Assembly (NCBI GenBank): GCA_022478985.1
Contig: JAKSZP010007890.1
Coordinates: forward strand, 347,462 to 411,461
Source: Massospora cicadina
Taxonomy: Eukaryota > Entomophthoromycota > Entomophthoromycetes > Entomophthorales > Entomophthoraceae
Length of the DNA stretch: 64,000 bases
Direction of reading: 5' to 3'
Made by a program: the position numbers and the translations under genes
Shown: positions 23,600 to 35,444 of the stretch, piece by piece
How positions within the stretch are numbered: position 1 is the stretch's first letter
Layout of the letters: every line of letters begins with the position of its first letter
The notes under the pieces: model-generated
The model's input: the letters and a program-made list of their open reading frames with translations, nothing else
What the model was told of the DNA's origin: nothing
The model's database searches: none

Positions 23600-25584
23600 A
23601 ATAAGCACTTTATTATAATACTCTAAGTATAATTATGCAGATTTCAGTCAATTAAGTATAAGTAAAACAGTAACTACTAGTAGAGTGCCTATTAGTAATG
23701 TTTTACCAATTTGGTGAAGCTAATGAAGATCTATTCGGACTTGGAGCACAAAAGTATGGAATTGTCATACTGAGTACTACAATTTCCTGTCATGCATATG
23801 ATGTGCATTGCCTTTTTGGTTTGGATTGCTGGTGGTATCTCTTCCCACCATAGTGTTAGCAAATCAGAATTTGATATATTAACTGTAATGATATTCCTGA
23901 AGAAATATGGTGTCAAATGTGATTTTGTTGAAAATGCCTTAACAATTTTTGAGGCAAAAGTTGCCTTTGATATCATAAGAAAGGGGAAGTTTGCTGACAA
24001 ATAAGAATAGCCTTGTATATTTAATTTGCAATGCTGGAATAATTCCTATCTAATACAAACTAGTTGATAGAAAAATACATGAAATGCTAATGCAGACCCT
24101 TAAGAAGCATAGGATATTAGGAAGTCAAAAACAACAACTATTAATCTGCCAGGAACGCAACTAGTAGCTAACATGGGGTTAACTCTGAAAACTTTTGGAA
24201 CAATTATATGTAGAAATCATTGCCCCGTGAAAAAGTCAAGATTGGAGCCTTAGTTAGCTCTGGGGATTATAACTCCAGAACATGGAGATATGCAAGTTGT
24301 ACTGGACAATCTGAGTGAAAACCTGATGAAGAAGATAAAAAACCAAAAAAAGTGTTTGCTCATTTATCCCAACTGCCAAGATCAGAGAGTTTTCAGATTT
24401 TAGGACAGTAGCAGAAATGGAATTACTGTTTTTTTTAAAAAATATCCAAGTAATAGTGTTTGAGAGCATCTTGATGGGTTTTGGAACATCATCAGGAAGA
24501 AGTACTCTGATTTTTTGAAGAATACTAGGTGATATTGCTCATCATGATCATGATCTAAGACGCGCAATAAAGGTGATACTTAAGGTTGATGTAGGGGAAT
24601 CTTTACCATAAAAATTAACCCATCTGACAATCCAAGGCTGCTAAGGCAGTAGTTAGCGAGTAAAATTAGTAAATTAATGATCTTGGGCTCCTCATGCCTT
24701 CTTTGAGTCCATGGGCTACTCTGATCCTTATAGTTAAGAAAAGGACAGGTCAAATTGAGTGGTGATCAATTAATGCAATTAATCAAAATCCCAAAGGAGG
24801 ATTCATATATGCTGCCAAGGGTAGATGACGCACTTGATCATCTAGGGAAAAAATTTCTTTTGGACATGGATTCAACCTTAGGTTATTGAAAGATAGACTT
24901 TACAAAAGAAGATCAGGAGAAATGTGCAACAATCACAGTACAAGGGCTATACCATTCAGCTAAAAATTCACAAGGACTATGTAACGCGTCAACAACCTTC
25001 AAACATTTATTGCTCCATCTTATATGATTTTTAGTTGTCCTGAATTTCAATATATCTGAAAAAATCAACGTTTTTAGTTGGGCTTTTACTGACCTCTTGG
25101 TCATTTAGAGGAAGAGTTTCAGCGCATAATGGTAGAAAATTTAAATTAAGCAAGAAAAAATTATTTCTTTAAAAGGCTTGAATACTTGAGGTTGTGTTGA
25201 ATTCAGCGGATTGCAACCTCAACCATAGAAAGTTTTGGCTACTTAATGGATGTTAACCCAAAGTGTGTTTGAGATATACAACTCTTTTTGGGATAGTTGG
25301 CTATCATTGCTAGCACCAAAGTCTTCGCCAGGATTACCAAACTAATATTCCATTTGTTATAGGATCTTAAAAATGGATTCATATGGAATGAAGTGGCCCA
25401 AGATTCGCTCAATATTTAAGGAAATATTTGAATTATAGTCACATTTTAAAGTAACTAAATTTTAAATGGATCATATAATTCAGATGAATGCCTTACTAAT
25501 AGCCATCAGAGCCGTTATAAGTCAAGAAGATGAAGCTGGGGATGAGCATCCTGTGGCTTATGTGATTCAAAAATTGGTTCTAGT
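23600..25584 (+). pseudogene. Element G protease-RT-RNase H remnant
   Basis: The protease region (23660-24000) has lost its active site: the DTGAPIN equivalent reads TRVPISNVLP near 23680. Downstream are the FLKKYGVKCDF stretch (23903-23935), an RT start with VDGGESLP-like sequence (about 24583), LPRVDDALDHLGKK (24820-24855), LDMDSTLGY (24860-24890), and an RT core in which the YLDD box is no longer legible (about 25050). RNase H begins near 25466 (QMNALLIAIRAVISQ). It breaks at 25584 where a minus-strand LTR is inserted, and resumes at 47216. Confidence 0.6.
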
Positions 25585-26428
25585 TGTTAACTTTTTGGGA
25601 GATGTGTATTATTTCGGGATTTTAGCTTGCTTCAGCTCTCCTATTAACTGCACAGGTTCCTGGTAGACGCTTTGATTTGTTATAGGTATTTATTGAAATT
25701 AGGATGATAATAGTATGAAGACTAATATTCAAGTTTAGTGCTCTTAAAGCCACGTTGAGTATGAAGTTTAATGCTAAACTGGTGCTTCTTCATCCTGAAG
25801 GTATCTCTAAACGGTTAGGCAACTCTTCCCTCTTCTATTCTCTTCATGCAGAGTCCTCCAAGACTTTGATGGCGACCAAAATAAACTAAGGATTTCCAAT
25901 TCTTAAACTCAAATCTCGTTAGTAAACTATACAACCAATGGATTCCAGTCTTAATTATAAAAGTAACTAAACTATGCCAATTTTACTAATCAGTTTTATT
26001 ACTAAATAAAAGGAAATTTATAAGATAATAAAGCACCCAAATCTCCTGTTGAATTACAACTAGTAAAGGCATCCATCGCCAATGATTTAACCCTCCAGAG
26101 TCACGCTCAACTATTACTTTCCTCAATGGTTTAGTCAGATTCTCCCGCTGACCTGAAATGTGACCCTCCTGGGTTGAATAGAAGAATGGATCCTAGCGCC
26201 TGCACTTATTCCAGCGATTCACCCCTATTAGGTTAGCAACCTGAGTAGGTAATGAAACTATTACCCATAAACAGAAGGTTGCAATACCTAAAAGATTAAA
26301 TATCTAGTTGCTATCAAGGCATTGTCTATTGCCTATTAACTCCTAAACTCCCTTAGTTGATTGGTGACAAGACTTTACTGACTTCTAGAAATCAAATTAA
26401 TTATCAATACTAAAATTAACAATTAAAT
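25585..26428 (-). repeat. Solo LTR (A/D type), first part
   Basis: This is the minus-strand end of an LTR. Read on the minus strand it ends ...GTTAACA and carries TCAACCCAGGAGGGTCAC, CAACTAAGGGA and AGTCTTCATACTATTAT, blocks shared with the LTRs of A and D. It continues at 39195-39348 and 47158-47215, where its start is found, after elements C and D inserted into it. Total length is about 1.05 kb, equal to one LTR, with no interior, so it is a solo LTR. Its target duplication in G is CTAGT (25580-25584) versus CTGGT (47216-47220). Confidence 0.6.
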
Positions 26429-26794
26429 TGCTGCTAATTTATTATGTATCATATCAAAATTATTGGTGATTATGGACCAAAAATATCCTAAGTATGTTAT
26501 AAATTGGGATTTGTGGCCTAGTGATTCCACTTAATAATATTCAACTATGATGACACAGGACCAAGGGCTTTATTAGTTAATTCAGACTCAATAATAATAG
26601 TCAACTTAATAATCTGAGCATGTGGACTTTGTTAATCCATGTCAAAATTAGCTTTTAGATGTCAATTGAGTTTATAATCAAATTAATTACTAATTAGTGG
26701 TATAAATCGCCTTGGTATGTGCTGCTGATTGCTTAGGAGTATCAGTTCAGCTATTTGCAGATGCGTCAGAAATGCTGTCTTGAGATATTATAAG
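26429..26794 (+). repeat. Element C left LTR, first part
   Basis: It starts TGCTGCTAATTTATTATG (TGATGTTAATTTATTATG in the right LTR at 38375) and runs collinearly to GCTGTCTTGAGATATT, where element B interrupts it. The remainder is at 33379-33842. Confidence 0.75.
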
Positions 26795-27366
26795 TTTCAC
26801 GATTCTGATATGACTGGACAATAATAGTGGGAAAGCTAGGGCGGAATCCACCAAAAATGATATCAGTACAATTATTTGAGTGCCTCAGGATGAGGCAATA
26901 TTGGGATATAATGGGTTTTATTGGATATAACAGGTTTTATTGGATCGCCTCTATATAAGGCAATAAGGTGATAAGACAATGTTGACATTCAACAAATATG
27001 AAGTAAATCGCCTACAATTAGGGTGACAGAGGATTAGAGAATAACAAGCTGAATTTGAGGAAAATTAGTGGAATAGAATATCCCAAGCCATGAGAGCATT
27101 ATCCCCTGAAGTTGCTGTATATAAGCAAGATGGGCAATTGAGAGAAGGTAGGTTGTTAATAGTAAAGAAGAAACGGGACAGCAAAAGGTAACTGTATTTA
27201 TAAAAAATAAATAAAGAACTGATTGGGGCAATTTCTCCTATTTTAAGTATATTTTCAAGTGTGTCCAAAGGACTGACAATCCCCACATTTTCTGTCTGTT
27301 GATCAGTGGGTTTGACCTGTGCAAATAACATGACGGATCCTAATGATACCATCCAAATTTATAACA
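26795..27366 (+). repeat. 5' LTR of element B
   Basis: It matches 32809-33373 throughout: GCTAGGGCGGAATCC, ATGATATCAGTACAATTATTTGAG, the duplicated TTTTATTGGATATAACAGG motif, and GATCCTAA-GATACCATC near the end. It ends TTTATAACA. The original TG start has mutated to TT. Confidence 0.85.
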
Positions 27367-27367
27367 G

Positions 27368-27384
27368 TGGTGCTCACTACAGGG
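27368..27384 (+). promoter_or_regulatory. Primer binding site of B
   Basis: TGGTGCTCACTACAGGG lies one base inside the 5' LTR, as in element D (40389) and G (21889). Confidence 0.7.
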
Positions 27385-27499
27385 GGCCCATTGATCAACC
27401 ACCTAACACTCTGAAACTCCATTCACCAGCCATGCCTTACACAAGCTGTGTTGTTGGGAATCTTCACAGAACACCGCACCAGCTGGATATGAGGAACTC

Positions 27500-28905
27500 A
27501 AAGTTACCTTAGACATGGTGCTCAAAAACCAAGATGAACTTCTTCAAGAATGAGATGCTGTCATGCACCAACTTGATAGTACATTTAGCCAAATGCAAAT
27601 CTTGGGACAACAAAACAAAGAACTCACCAAACAATGAATGATACCACCAAACAGCAGCAGTGTGAAGAACAAAGATTGACCAATACCTCTCAGTATTCTC
27701 GCTGGGACAATGATGACCATCAAGAGGGGGCATCATACAAGGAAGAATATGACGCTGATCAGAGCTACTACACCCAGGATGGTAGTAATGGATACAAATA
27801 TGAGTCGGAATGACACTTCCCTCAAGTAATGGTGGTACTGCCCATGCAGAAGGTCATGCTACCCCTGAAGCAGTGGACATCCCAACTTCCACTAATCCAG
27901 CTCCTCATCGAGAAACTGCTTTTGGATCTCAATCCATTCCTCAGTATGGCCCAAACCCCGTGAATGGGATGAGGAGGTTAATATCAAAAAATTACCTCCA
28001 TTTGACTACAATGGGAACATTCATGGGTTCTTCAAATGGTTTGAGTTTGCAGCGGAAGGTGCCTCTGATAGACAGAAGGCTAAGTTGTTAATATCTGCCT
28101 TGGATGTCAGAAGCACCAATCAGGTCACCTGTTACCTCTCAAGTAGCTCTGTCACCTATAAGGATGTAAAGGATACCATACTCTGCCTGTTTGGGGGTAC
28201 TTCAAAGATGTTGCAGCAAAAAGCAGAATTCTTAATAATCAGATTCCATCAAAATGAGACTCTCCTAGAGTTTGCTGATTAATTCACAACAGAAGCCCAT
28301 GTGCTGATTGGAGCTGGGTACTTAGCGGAAGCTGATGTGTGCATTGCCATGACCTCTGCGGTGAAGCCATATTGCAAACTTCATAATGTTATTTCACTGC
28401 TTCTGGATGATGACGTACCTCTGCTCAAGATTGTACAGTTTTTGCGTCATGTATCCCCTAACTTTCCGCTGCCAAATATGGAATGGAAGACTAATTCTGC
28501 TACTGCACCCTCTTATTCAGGAGAATACTCTCATCCACCTCCAGCTCCAGTTAGTAATCCTTGGCCTTTCTATAACTCTGCGCCTCGTCCTCAGCCAAAT
28601 TATACTCAACAGTTTGATCAGAAACAATGGGCTGGCCATGAAAACTGTCAGCAACCCAGTTATCAACCAGGACCTAGCTATGCCAACTGTCAACAATCAG
28701 CTTACTGACCTGGGGCTGGTTACGCTGAATGACCCCAAACTTTCTGGTCTGGACCCTCTTATGATAATCAAGGACGTGGCTCTTATGGGGTTAACTGCTA
28801 TGAATGCGGTCGCCCTGGTCATTTGGCAAAATTCTGCCATAACCGCCGTGTGAACTACATACACCAAGATCAATACTATCAGGGAAAAGATGGAGCGGAG
28901 TAGAG
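27500..28905 (+). pseudogene. Element B gag
   Basis: The N-terminal part (27510-27640) is coiled-coil-like with DMVLKNQDELLQE and QQNKELTKQ. The capsid-like part follows: LPPFDYNGNFHGFFKWFEFAA can be read across frames at about 27990-28060, then TTEAHVLIGAGYLAEADVCI (28287-28346). A Pro/Gln/Tyr-rich linker (28500-28720) precedes an intact CCHC zinc knuckle, CYECGRPGHLAKFC at 28796-28837, which would bind the element RNA during packaging. Breaks include TAA for CAA at 28280 and TGA codons near 28707 and 28729. The protease that follows lies in the same frame as the second half of gag, which suggests a single gag-pol ORF originally. Confidence 0.75.
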
Positions 28906-29600
28906 ATGGGACCCTCTACCTCCATGATACCCACTCAAAACGTCCCCAAATCAATAGTAGTATACCCTGCAGAAGTCCCTCAGTATGATGACGGACTTTT
29001 ATATCAGCAGCCAGTTGGAGGAGTAAATGTAGTAACCTGAGCTCAAGCCAAGGTGGCGGCAGAAGAAGAGTCCCCAAACAACTGAAGCTGTATGCCTGTC
29101 AAATGCTTGATCAAGCTTCCTCAGACCAACTTGATTCTGCCACGGATGCGCCAACTCTGAAAGGAGTAAACGTCGCCCTTCTAGTAGATGCCATTGTCAA
29201 AGAATACCCCCAAGTCGGTGAGGGGATAATGAGTTTTCTTGAAAAAGAGAGCCTGTAAATGTTCACATATTAAACAGTCAATATTCTTCTTATTCTGAGT
29301 GTACATACTGTGATATTTTTGTAGCAAAAAATAGAGTTTGCGCTATAATAGATACTGGTGCTCCAGTCAACATAGTTTCCACTAAATTGATGGCAAAGTT
29401 GACGTTGAAACCTGATGTGGACCATTGAATGGTGTATGGAACTGCTGGAGCAGTAAGCACCGTCTCTGAGGGGGCTTACAGTGCGCTACCTCTGCGCTTT
29501 GGGTCCATTGTTGTTGTAGCCCTGGCAATTGTGCTGCCAATGAAAACTATGACCTTTTAATTGGGACCGCTTTCCTGCGCCATTTTGGGGCTGTCATTAA
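28906..29600 (+). pseudogene. Element B protease region
   Basis: A linker with LKGVNVALLVDAIVKEYPQV (29158-29217) leads to the retropepsin core. The active site IIDTGAPVNIVS is intact, with Asp at 29351-29353. The downstream flap and second-strand region (AYSALPLRFGS near 29470 and YDLLIGTAFLR near 29551) match those of D (YNALPLWFGS; YDILIGTEFLR). A 1-base loss near 29543 shifts the reading into the frame used by the rest of pol. Confidence 0.75.
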
Positions 29601-29601
29601 T

Positions 29602-31542
29602 ATGATGGAGGAGACCCTCGCCATTCTGGGTCAGCGGATCCCAATTTACTTTACCACTAGTGGAGTATCAAAGGATCTGGTGCATATGAGCCATATCAAC
29701 CTTGCCTATAGTGATGGGGTGATGCCAGTTCGCTATCACCAACTAAAGTGCAAGACTCAGCCCCTTCCCCAGCAGATATACAAATATCAAGGGATACCTC
29801 TTCGAGTGGCAGGGCCCATATCTATACCTTCTGGCCATCAAGTCCTAGTGAACTCTGAGTTAGAGGTGGAAGTGCCAAGTGGGTTATATGGGGAAGTCAT
29901 TGGGCTCTATCATCAAACATGGTTTGAGCCACATGTGGCTCCAGGGATTATACTTCTGGGACATGGGGAGATTAAGGTTTTGTTAGCAAACCTCCAGAGT
30001 GAACCAATGCAAATCCGCTGACACCAAATTGTAGCATATTTACATCTGATTCCAATAGATGAGGTCCATCAGGTTCATGATTTCAGGTCATTGGATGAAT
30101 TTGGTCTACCAGCCAAGACACCTGCTGATGTACTAATGGTGGTACCATGGAGTAATTTAACTGGACTATTGGAAGAACAAAAAGACCAAGCAATAGCTTT
30201 ATTTCAGAAGTATAAGGGGATTTTTGCTGTTGACAATCATGATTTAGGGTGTGCTTGGGGGGTGGTCCATTGAGTAGACACAGGAGATCATCCTCCTATA
30301 AGGTCTCAGCTGATCCGCCAATTGTGGGCAGTGGAAGACGTTGTTACTGATGAAATTGACAAGTTGCTAGAGCAAGGGATGCTCAAACCATCCAAAAGCC
30401 CATGGGCTTCACCTGTTCTAATTGTAAAAAAGAAGGATGGCACCAACTGCATAGTAATAGACTACCGGAAGCTCAACAGTATTACAAAAAAGGATTTGTA
30501 CCCTTTGCCAAGAATTGATGATGCTTTGGACTGATTAGGGGGAGCCCATTATTTTTCTGCAATGGACTTGATATCAGGTTACTGGCAAATTGAGTTACCC
30601 CCAGTGGAACAGGAAAAATGCGCTGTAATCACCTCTAAAGGCCTTTTTCAACTGATGCGGATGCCTCAAGGGCTGTGCAATGCCCCAGCTACATTTCAGC
30701 GAGCCATGGACACTATTCTTGGTGACCTGAAACTGTCATGCGTCCTTGTATACCTTGATGATATTAATGTTTTCTCTAAAACCTTTTTGGAGCATCTTGA
30801 CCACCTAGAAGCAGTATTCCGCCAGCTGGCTGAGGCAAACATTAAAATTAAACTCAAAAATGTAACTTCTTCAAAGATCAGCTGGAATACCTGGGGTTTG
30901 TGGTAGACTCTAAAGGGCTGAAACCACAGCTGGCTAAGGTGGAGGCCATCAGCAAAATGACTACTCCCAATAGTAAGCGTGACATACAGGTATTTTTGGG
31001 AATGGTCAGTTACTACCTGGCGCTTTATCCCTAATTTTAGCTGTATTGGGGGGCCACTATTCAAGTTGTTAAAAAAAGATGCTGTGTTCAAATGGATGGA
31101 ACGTCATCAATCTGCTTTTGATACACTCTGTACAGCGTTGATCAGCGCACCAGTGTTACAATATCTGAACTTCAATCAGGAGTTTATCGTTCAGATGGAT
31201 GTGTCCCTCTCTGCTGTTGGGGCTGTACTTTCTCAGAAAGATGATGAGAGAGAGGAACATCTGGTAGCATACTGTAGTCAAAGTCTGAACTGTCACAAGT
31301 GTAATTATACTGTGACCAAGTGGGAGTGCTTAGCAGTGATCTACGCGTATAAGCAATTCAGAGTCTATCTGCATGGGGTAAAGTTTAAAGTTGTAACAGA
31401 TCACGCATCATTACGCTGGTTGCAGAACCTCAAAGAACCTGAAGGCCAGTTGGCTCAATGGGCTCTTAAGTTGCAGGCTTATGATTTTGAGATTCTCCAT
31501 CAGCCAGGAGTAAAGCATCAGAACGCTGACTGTTTATCTTGA
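29602..31542 (+). pseudogene. Element B reverse transcriptase-RNase H
   Basis: The RT shows [20 protein letters not shown] (30379-30438), [20 protein letters not shown] (30457-30516), FSAMDLISGYWQIELP (30556-30600), MPQGLCNAPATFQRAMD (30661-30711) and the catalytic YLDDINVFS box at 30751-30777. RNase H follows with QMDVSLSAVGAVLSQ (31192-31236), VTDHASLRWLQN (31396-31431) and the HQPGVKHQNADCLS end (31498-31540). Breaks are TGA at 30003, 30274, 30532 and 31540, all explained by CGA or TGG. Two compensating 1-base indels (near 30857 in an A-run, and near 31016) bracket one misread stretch. The RT would copy element RNA to cDNA in cytoplasmic particles, but this copy cannot be translated through. 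Confidence 0.85.
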
Positions 31543-31559
31543 TTACTGACTATTGCGGT

Positions 31560-32808
31560 GACAGAGGACCTCAGTGACATGATGTACAATAAGATGCTCA
31601 GCAGAAAATATGATGACAAACCGCCCCAAGTGATCAAAGTGTTAAATGAGATGCAAACGAATACCTTCCAATGGAATGGGGAACTGTACAAGTGGATTGG
31701 CGATTCTAGGGTGAATTTTCCGCGCCCCTCAGCATGACTGGGAATCATTATGAGCGCGCACAAGGCAGTTGGGCATGGTGGAGTGCATAAGACTATGGAG
31801 TTGTTATGCCCCCAGTACTATTGGGAAAGTATGAGCTTTGATGTGCTCAAAACTATTTCCTGTTGCCATCAGTGCCAAGTGGAGAAGCCATTTCGCCATA
31901 TGACATCATTTCAGTTAGTGAAACCACATTTCGCTTGGCACATGGTTTCCCTCAATGTCATTGGCCCCTTGCCAACAGGAGCCAACTGGTGTAAGTACAT
32001 TCTTGTGGCTATTGACCACTTGACCTGGTGGGTTGAAGAGAGGGCGATATGAGACTTGGGGGTGGTTACTGTGGCCAGGTTCATGATGGAATGCATTATT
32101 CAGCAACACGGCTGCCCTCAGTTTATTCTCACTGATAATGGAACCAACTTCACCTCGCACATCCTACCCAAACTGAATGAGCTTATGGGAATCCGTGGGG
32201 TTCTGATGACCCCATATCACCCCAAATCCAATGGAATGGTCAAACGGGTGAATGGAACTCTGGTGAACATACTACAAAAATTAGTAATAGATTGACCTTC
32301 CAATTGGAGCTCTCTCCTTTCCACTGCCATGTTCGCCTATAACATTAGTTACCATTCTGCCATGGGGAAGAGTCCCTTCCAACTACTATACAGCAGACAC
32401 CTGGCTCTTCCAGCGTTACTTTATTTGTGTGTAGAAGACACTGGTGGACTGGAACCCCACCACTATTTGACTAACCTCACGAACATTCTGATCAAACTGC
32501 AAACTGAAGCATTTTCCTTCAGTTTAGCCAAGAAGATCAGGAATCAGGCTGCTGATCAGGCACGTTGTAGCAGGCTGGCGCCATTCAAGGAAGGCGATAT
32601 GGTTCTCTTCCATGACCAACATGGATTTGGGTGGAAACACAAGCTGGCCAGTATTTGGATTGGTTTGTTCAAAGTTATAGAGAAAACTGGAGTCAACGTG
32701 TATACCATCAAGGATCCTGAAAGTGGTCAGATCATTAACCAAATACATGTGAAGTTCCTCCAACCTTACAAACAATATGATCTTATCATCCAGTTAAGGA
32801 GGGGGTAA
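31560..32808 (+). pseudogene. Element B integrase
   Basis: The zinc-binding region has AHKAVGHGGVHKTMELL (31756-31806) and CCHQCQ (31861-31878). In the DDE core the first catalytic Asp is Asn (SLNVIGPLP near 31951; GAT to AAT), the second is present in TDNGTNFTSH (32131-32160), and the Glu position is Lys (NGMVKRVNGT near 32230; GAA to AAA). The C-terminal part ends in a GPY/F-like module (GLFKVIEKTGVNVYTIKDPE) and stops at 32806-32808, with no chromodomain. TGA breaks occur at 31736, 32050 and 32294. It is dead in two independent ways: stops and lost catalytic residues. Confidence 0.8.
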
Positions 32809-33373
32809 TGTTGCAATTCCAATATGACTGGTTGACAATCGTGGGACAGCTAGGGCGGAATCCGCCAAAAATGATATCAGTACAATTATTTGAGTGCCTT
32901 GAGATGAGGTGATATTGGAATATAATGGGTTTTTATTGGATATAACAGGTTTTATTGGATTGCCTCTATATAAGGAAATAAGGCGATGGTGACAAATGAC
33001 GAATATATAAGTAAAGCGCCTACAATTAGGGTGACAGAGGATTAGAGAATATCAAGCCAAATTTGAGGAGAATCAGTGGAATAGAATAGCTAAGCCATGA
33101 GAGCAGTACTGCCTGAAGTCGCTGTATATAAGTAAGATGGGCGATTGAGAGAAGGTAAGTTGTTAATAGTAAAGAAGAAACGGGACAGAAAAAGTTAGCT
33201 TTATTTATAAAAAATAAATAAAGAATTGATTGGGGCAATTGCTCCTATTTTAAGTATATTTTCAAGCTTGTCTGAAGGACCGACGATACCCACATTGTCT
33301 GTCTGTTTCTCAGTGAGTTCAACCTGTGCAAATAACTTGACAGATCCTAACGATACCATCTGAATTTATAACA
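32809..33373 (+). repeat. 3' LTR of element B
   Basis: It begins TGTTGCAATTCC directly after the purine tract and stop codon of the integrase, and ends TTTATAACA. It retains the TG start lost in the 5' copy. Confidence 0.85.
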
Positions 33374-33378
33374 ATGAG

Positions 33379-33842
33379 TTTAATACTGACTCTTGGGCCA
33401 TGTGAGATGCCCCTGAGTCAAAAGGATTGTAGACCCACAGATGAACTTATTACATTTTTCTCTGATTAATTGCCATTGAAAATGAGGCATCATGGGTAAG
33501 ATGTGGTTAACATTGAACTCTATAAAATATCTCCAAATTGATGCTAATAAATACAATCATTTATCAATACAATCTAATTGTTTAATATACAAGCTTTTTT
33601 TATTTAATACTTTTCCATTGTATTAAGTTGAGAAATTACTTAGGATCATAATGATCAGGGCAGTGAGCCATTGCTCAAGTAAGCAACAGAAGAATAAAGC
33701 TTTATAGTATCATTTCCAAGGAGTTTATATCTTGACTATTATCATCATCTGGTCTATTGTCTCCATACAATAGACGCTCATAACTCCAACTTATCTTAAG
33801 AAGAAGAACCAGCCCAATTTAAGTAGCCTTAAAGCTTCAACA
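33379..33842 (+). repeat. Element C left LTR, second part
   Basis: It resumes after the element B target duplication with TTTAATACTGAC and is collinear with 38727-39194 (CCATTGAAAATGAGGCATCA, AATATCTCCAAATTGATGC). It ends GCTTCAACA. A TTGGCACTCATGG primer-site-like motif follows at 33844. Confidence 0.75.
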
Positions 33843-35428
33843 ATTGGCACTCATGGCTGGAAATGCAGATGGTGACAACGCTGAGCAGGGAAGCAACCCT
33901 TGGCTGTATCAATTTTTCAAGGATGAATATACAAAATTTCAAGACTAAGCAGACATAATGAGTCATAAAATTTATAATCTCACTGAAGACGTTACTTTTA
34001 TCAATTAGGCAAATAATGCTCTACATAAAGAAGTGAATGATTAAAAGAAATTAATCAGAGAGAAGATCAAGTAATTTCTGCACTTCAATTTCAGATGACC
34101 ATTCTGAATGAGAAAATTGCGATATTGAAGGATTGGGATAATGGTCAAAGCCAGCACGCCCAAAGTGATTCTACTAAAGCAGTGATGCCTCTGAACATCA
34201 TGAGATTGATTCTGGGCCACGTCAGCAATTGCCACGTAGAATGTTTCCTTTGGCCAACCCAAGTTCCACTAACTGTGGCGCAGCGCCTCAGCACCCTGAT
34301 ACGCGTGGTTCAAGAATCAGAGAATTAATCGCGATACCCTTGAGCAGGAGAATGATAATTACAAACTGTTAAACCTTCTCGCTTTTAATAACAATGGAAA
34401 TATAGCCACTATTATCAAATGCTTTGAAATGGTCATATATGGAGCCAGTGACCATAAAAATATGGCCACTATGATCAAATGCTTAGATGAATAGAGTATT
34501 GAGCAAATTATGCCTCATTTGGATGAAAACCCAACCTATGCCAAAGTCAAAGGGTCCGAGCTTCATGAACTTGGAGGTCTAAAACAAATGTCAACTAGAA
34601 AATCCAAATTCATAAAATATCAGCTTTAAGAAAGATGAAACAATTGATGAATTTGCAGATTAATTCTATTGTGAAGCTCAAGTTCTTTTAAGTGCAAAGG
34701 CTATGATCAATTTTGATGCTAAGATTACATTACAACATACAGTCCAACTTTACTGACACTGTTGAACACCTTATTGCCTGCTTTTGTGCAAAACCTTGCA
34801 ACGTCTGAATTGATTGATTATCTGCGTAAATGTATACAAAATTATGGCTCTCCCAAACTTTGGATACAGGTCAGGACCTGCTGCCGCTGTTGAAAAACCC
34901 TACAATACCAATAATACTGACAGTGATCCGCCTGTGAAAACTTAGCAAACCTTAAATACAAGGGCCTCACGCCCATTAAACGAGGTTACTTGCTATAGCT
35001 GCAATTATAAAGGACACTATGCTTGTTGATGCCATCAGTGTAGTGTTAATGTAGCCCTTCCAAATAACGTGCAGGTGGAGGGAAAAGAACAAGCACAACA
35101 AATGTGGGACGCTCTATTGTGCCAAAAACATCAATACAACCTGGCCAACATGAAAACACGGGCCATGGGGCCTCAATTACTAGCAAAACAAATTCTATTT
35201 TATCACCAAATGAAAAATTTATGGCATACATGTGGTAACTTGCTCTCAGAGTAAAGTTTTTATACCTGAAGCCTCTTAAAAAGCTGCTAAACCGTATGTG
35301 CAAAAGATACTTGAGAATCATCCAGCTGAGGGGCTGAGTAATGCAGCAGATATCCTTAGCTTGAAGGGGGTGAATATAGCTATGCCAATTGACACATTCA
35401 TCAATGAATGTCCTATCATCGGAAATAA
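33843..35428 (+). pseudogene. Element C gag
   Basis: The region opens with a likely start at 33854 (MAGNADGDNAEQGSNPWL). A coiled-coil-like helix follows (34080-34150, MTILNEKIAILK), then a capsid-like part with DEFADXFYCEAQVLLSAKAM (34650-34700). The CCHC zinc knuckle CYSCNYKGHYAC lies at 34991-35026, with a TGA just before its last Cys at 35030. Then comes the pre-protease linker LSLKGVNIAMPIDTFINECP (35357-35416), homologous to LKGVNVALLVDAIVKEYP in B. The coding similarity stops there: no protease follows. Confidence 0.65.
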
Positions 35429-35444
35429 CCTGAAGCATACTCTT

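Larger units (their letters stand above)
26795..33373 (+). mobile_element. Element B: near-complete Ty3/Gypsy element
   Basis: LTRs lie at 26795-27366 and 32809-33373 with target duplication ATAAG (26790-26794) versus ATGAG (33374-33378). Between them are a primer site, gag, protease, RT, RNase H and integrase in Ty3/Gypsy order, and a purine-rich tract (GTTAAGGAGGGGGTAA, ending at 32808). Removing it restores the LTR of C exactly as seen in the intact copy at 38375-39194. It is inactive: most breaks are single TGA codons at CGA or TGG positions, plus at least three 1-base indels. Confidence 0.85.
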
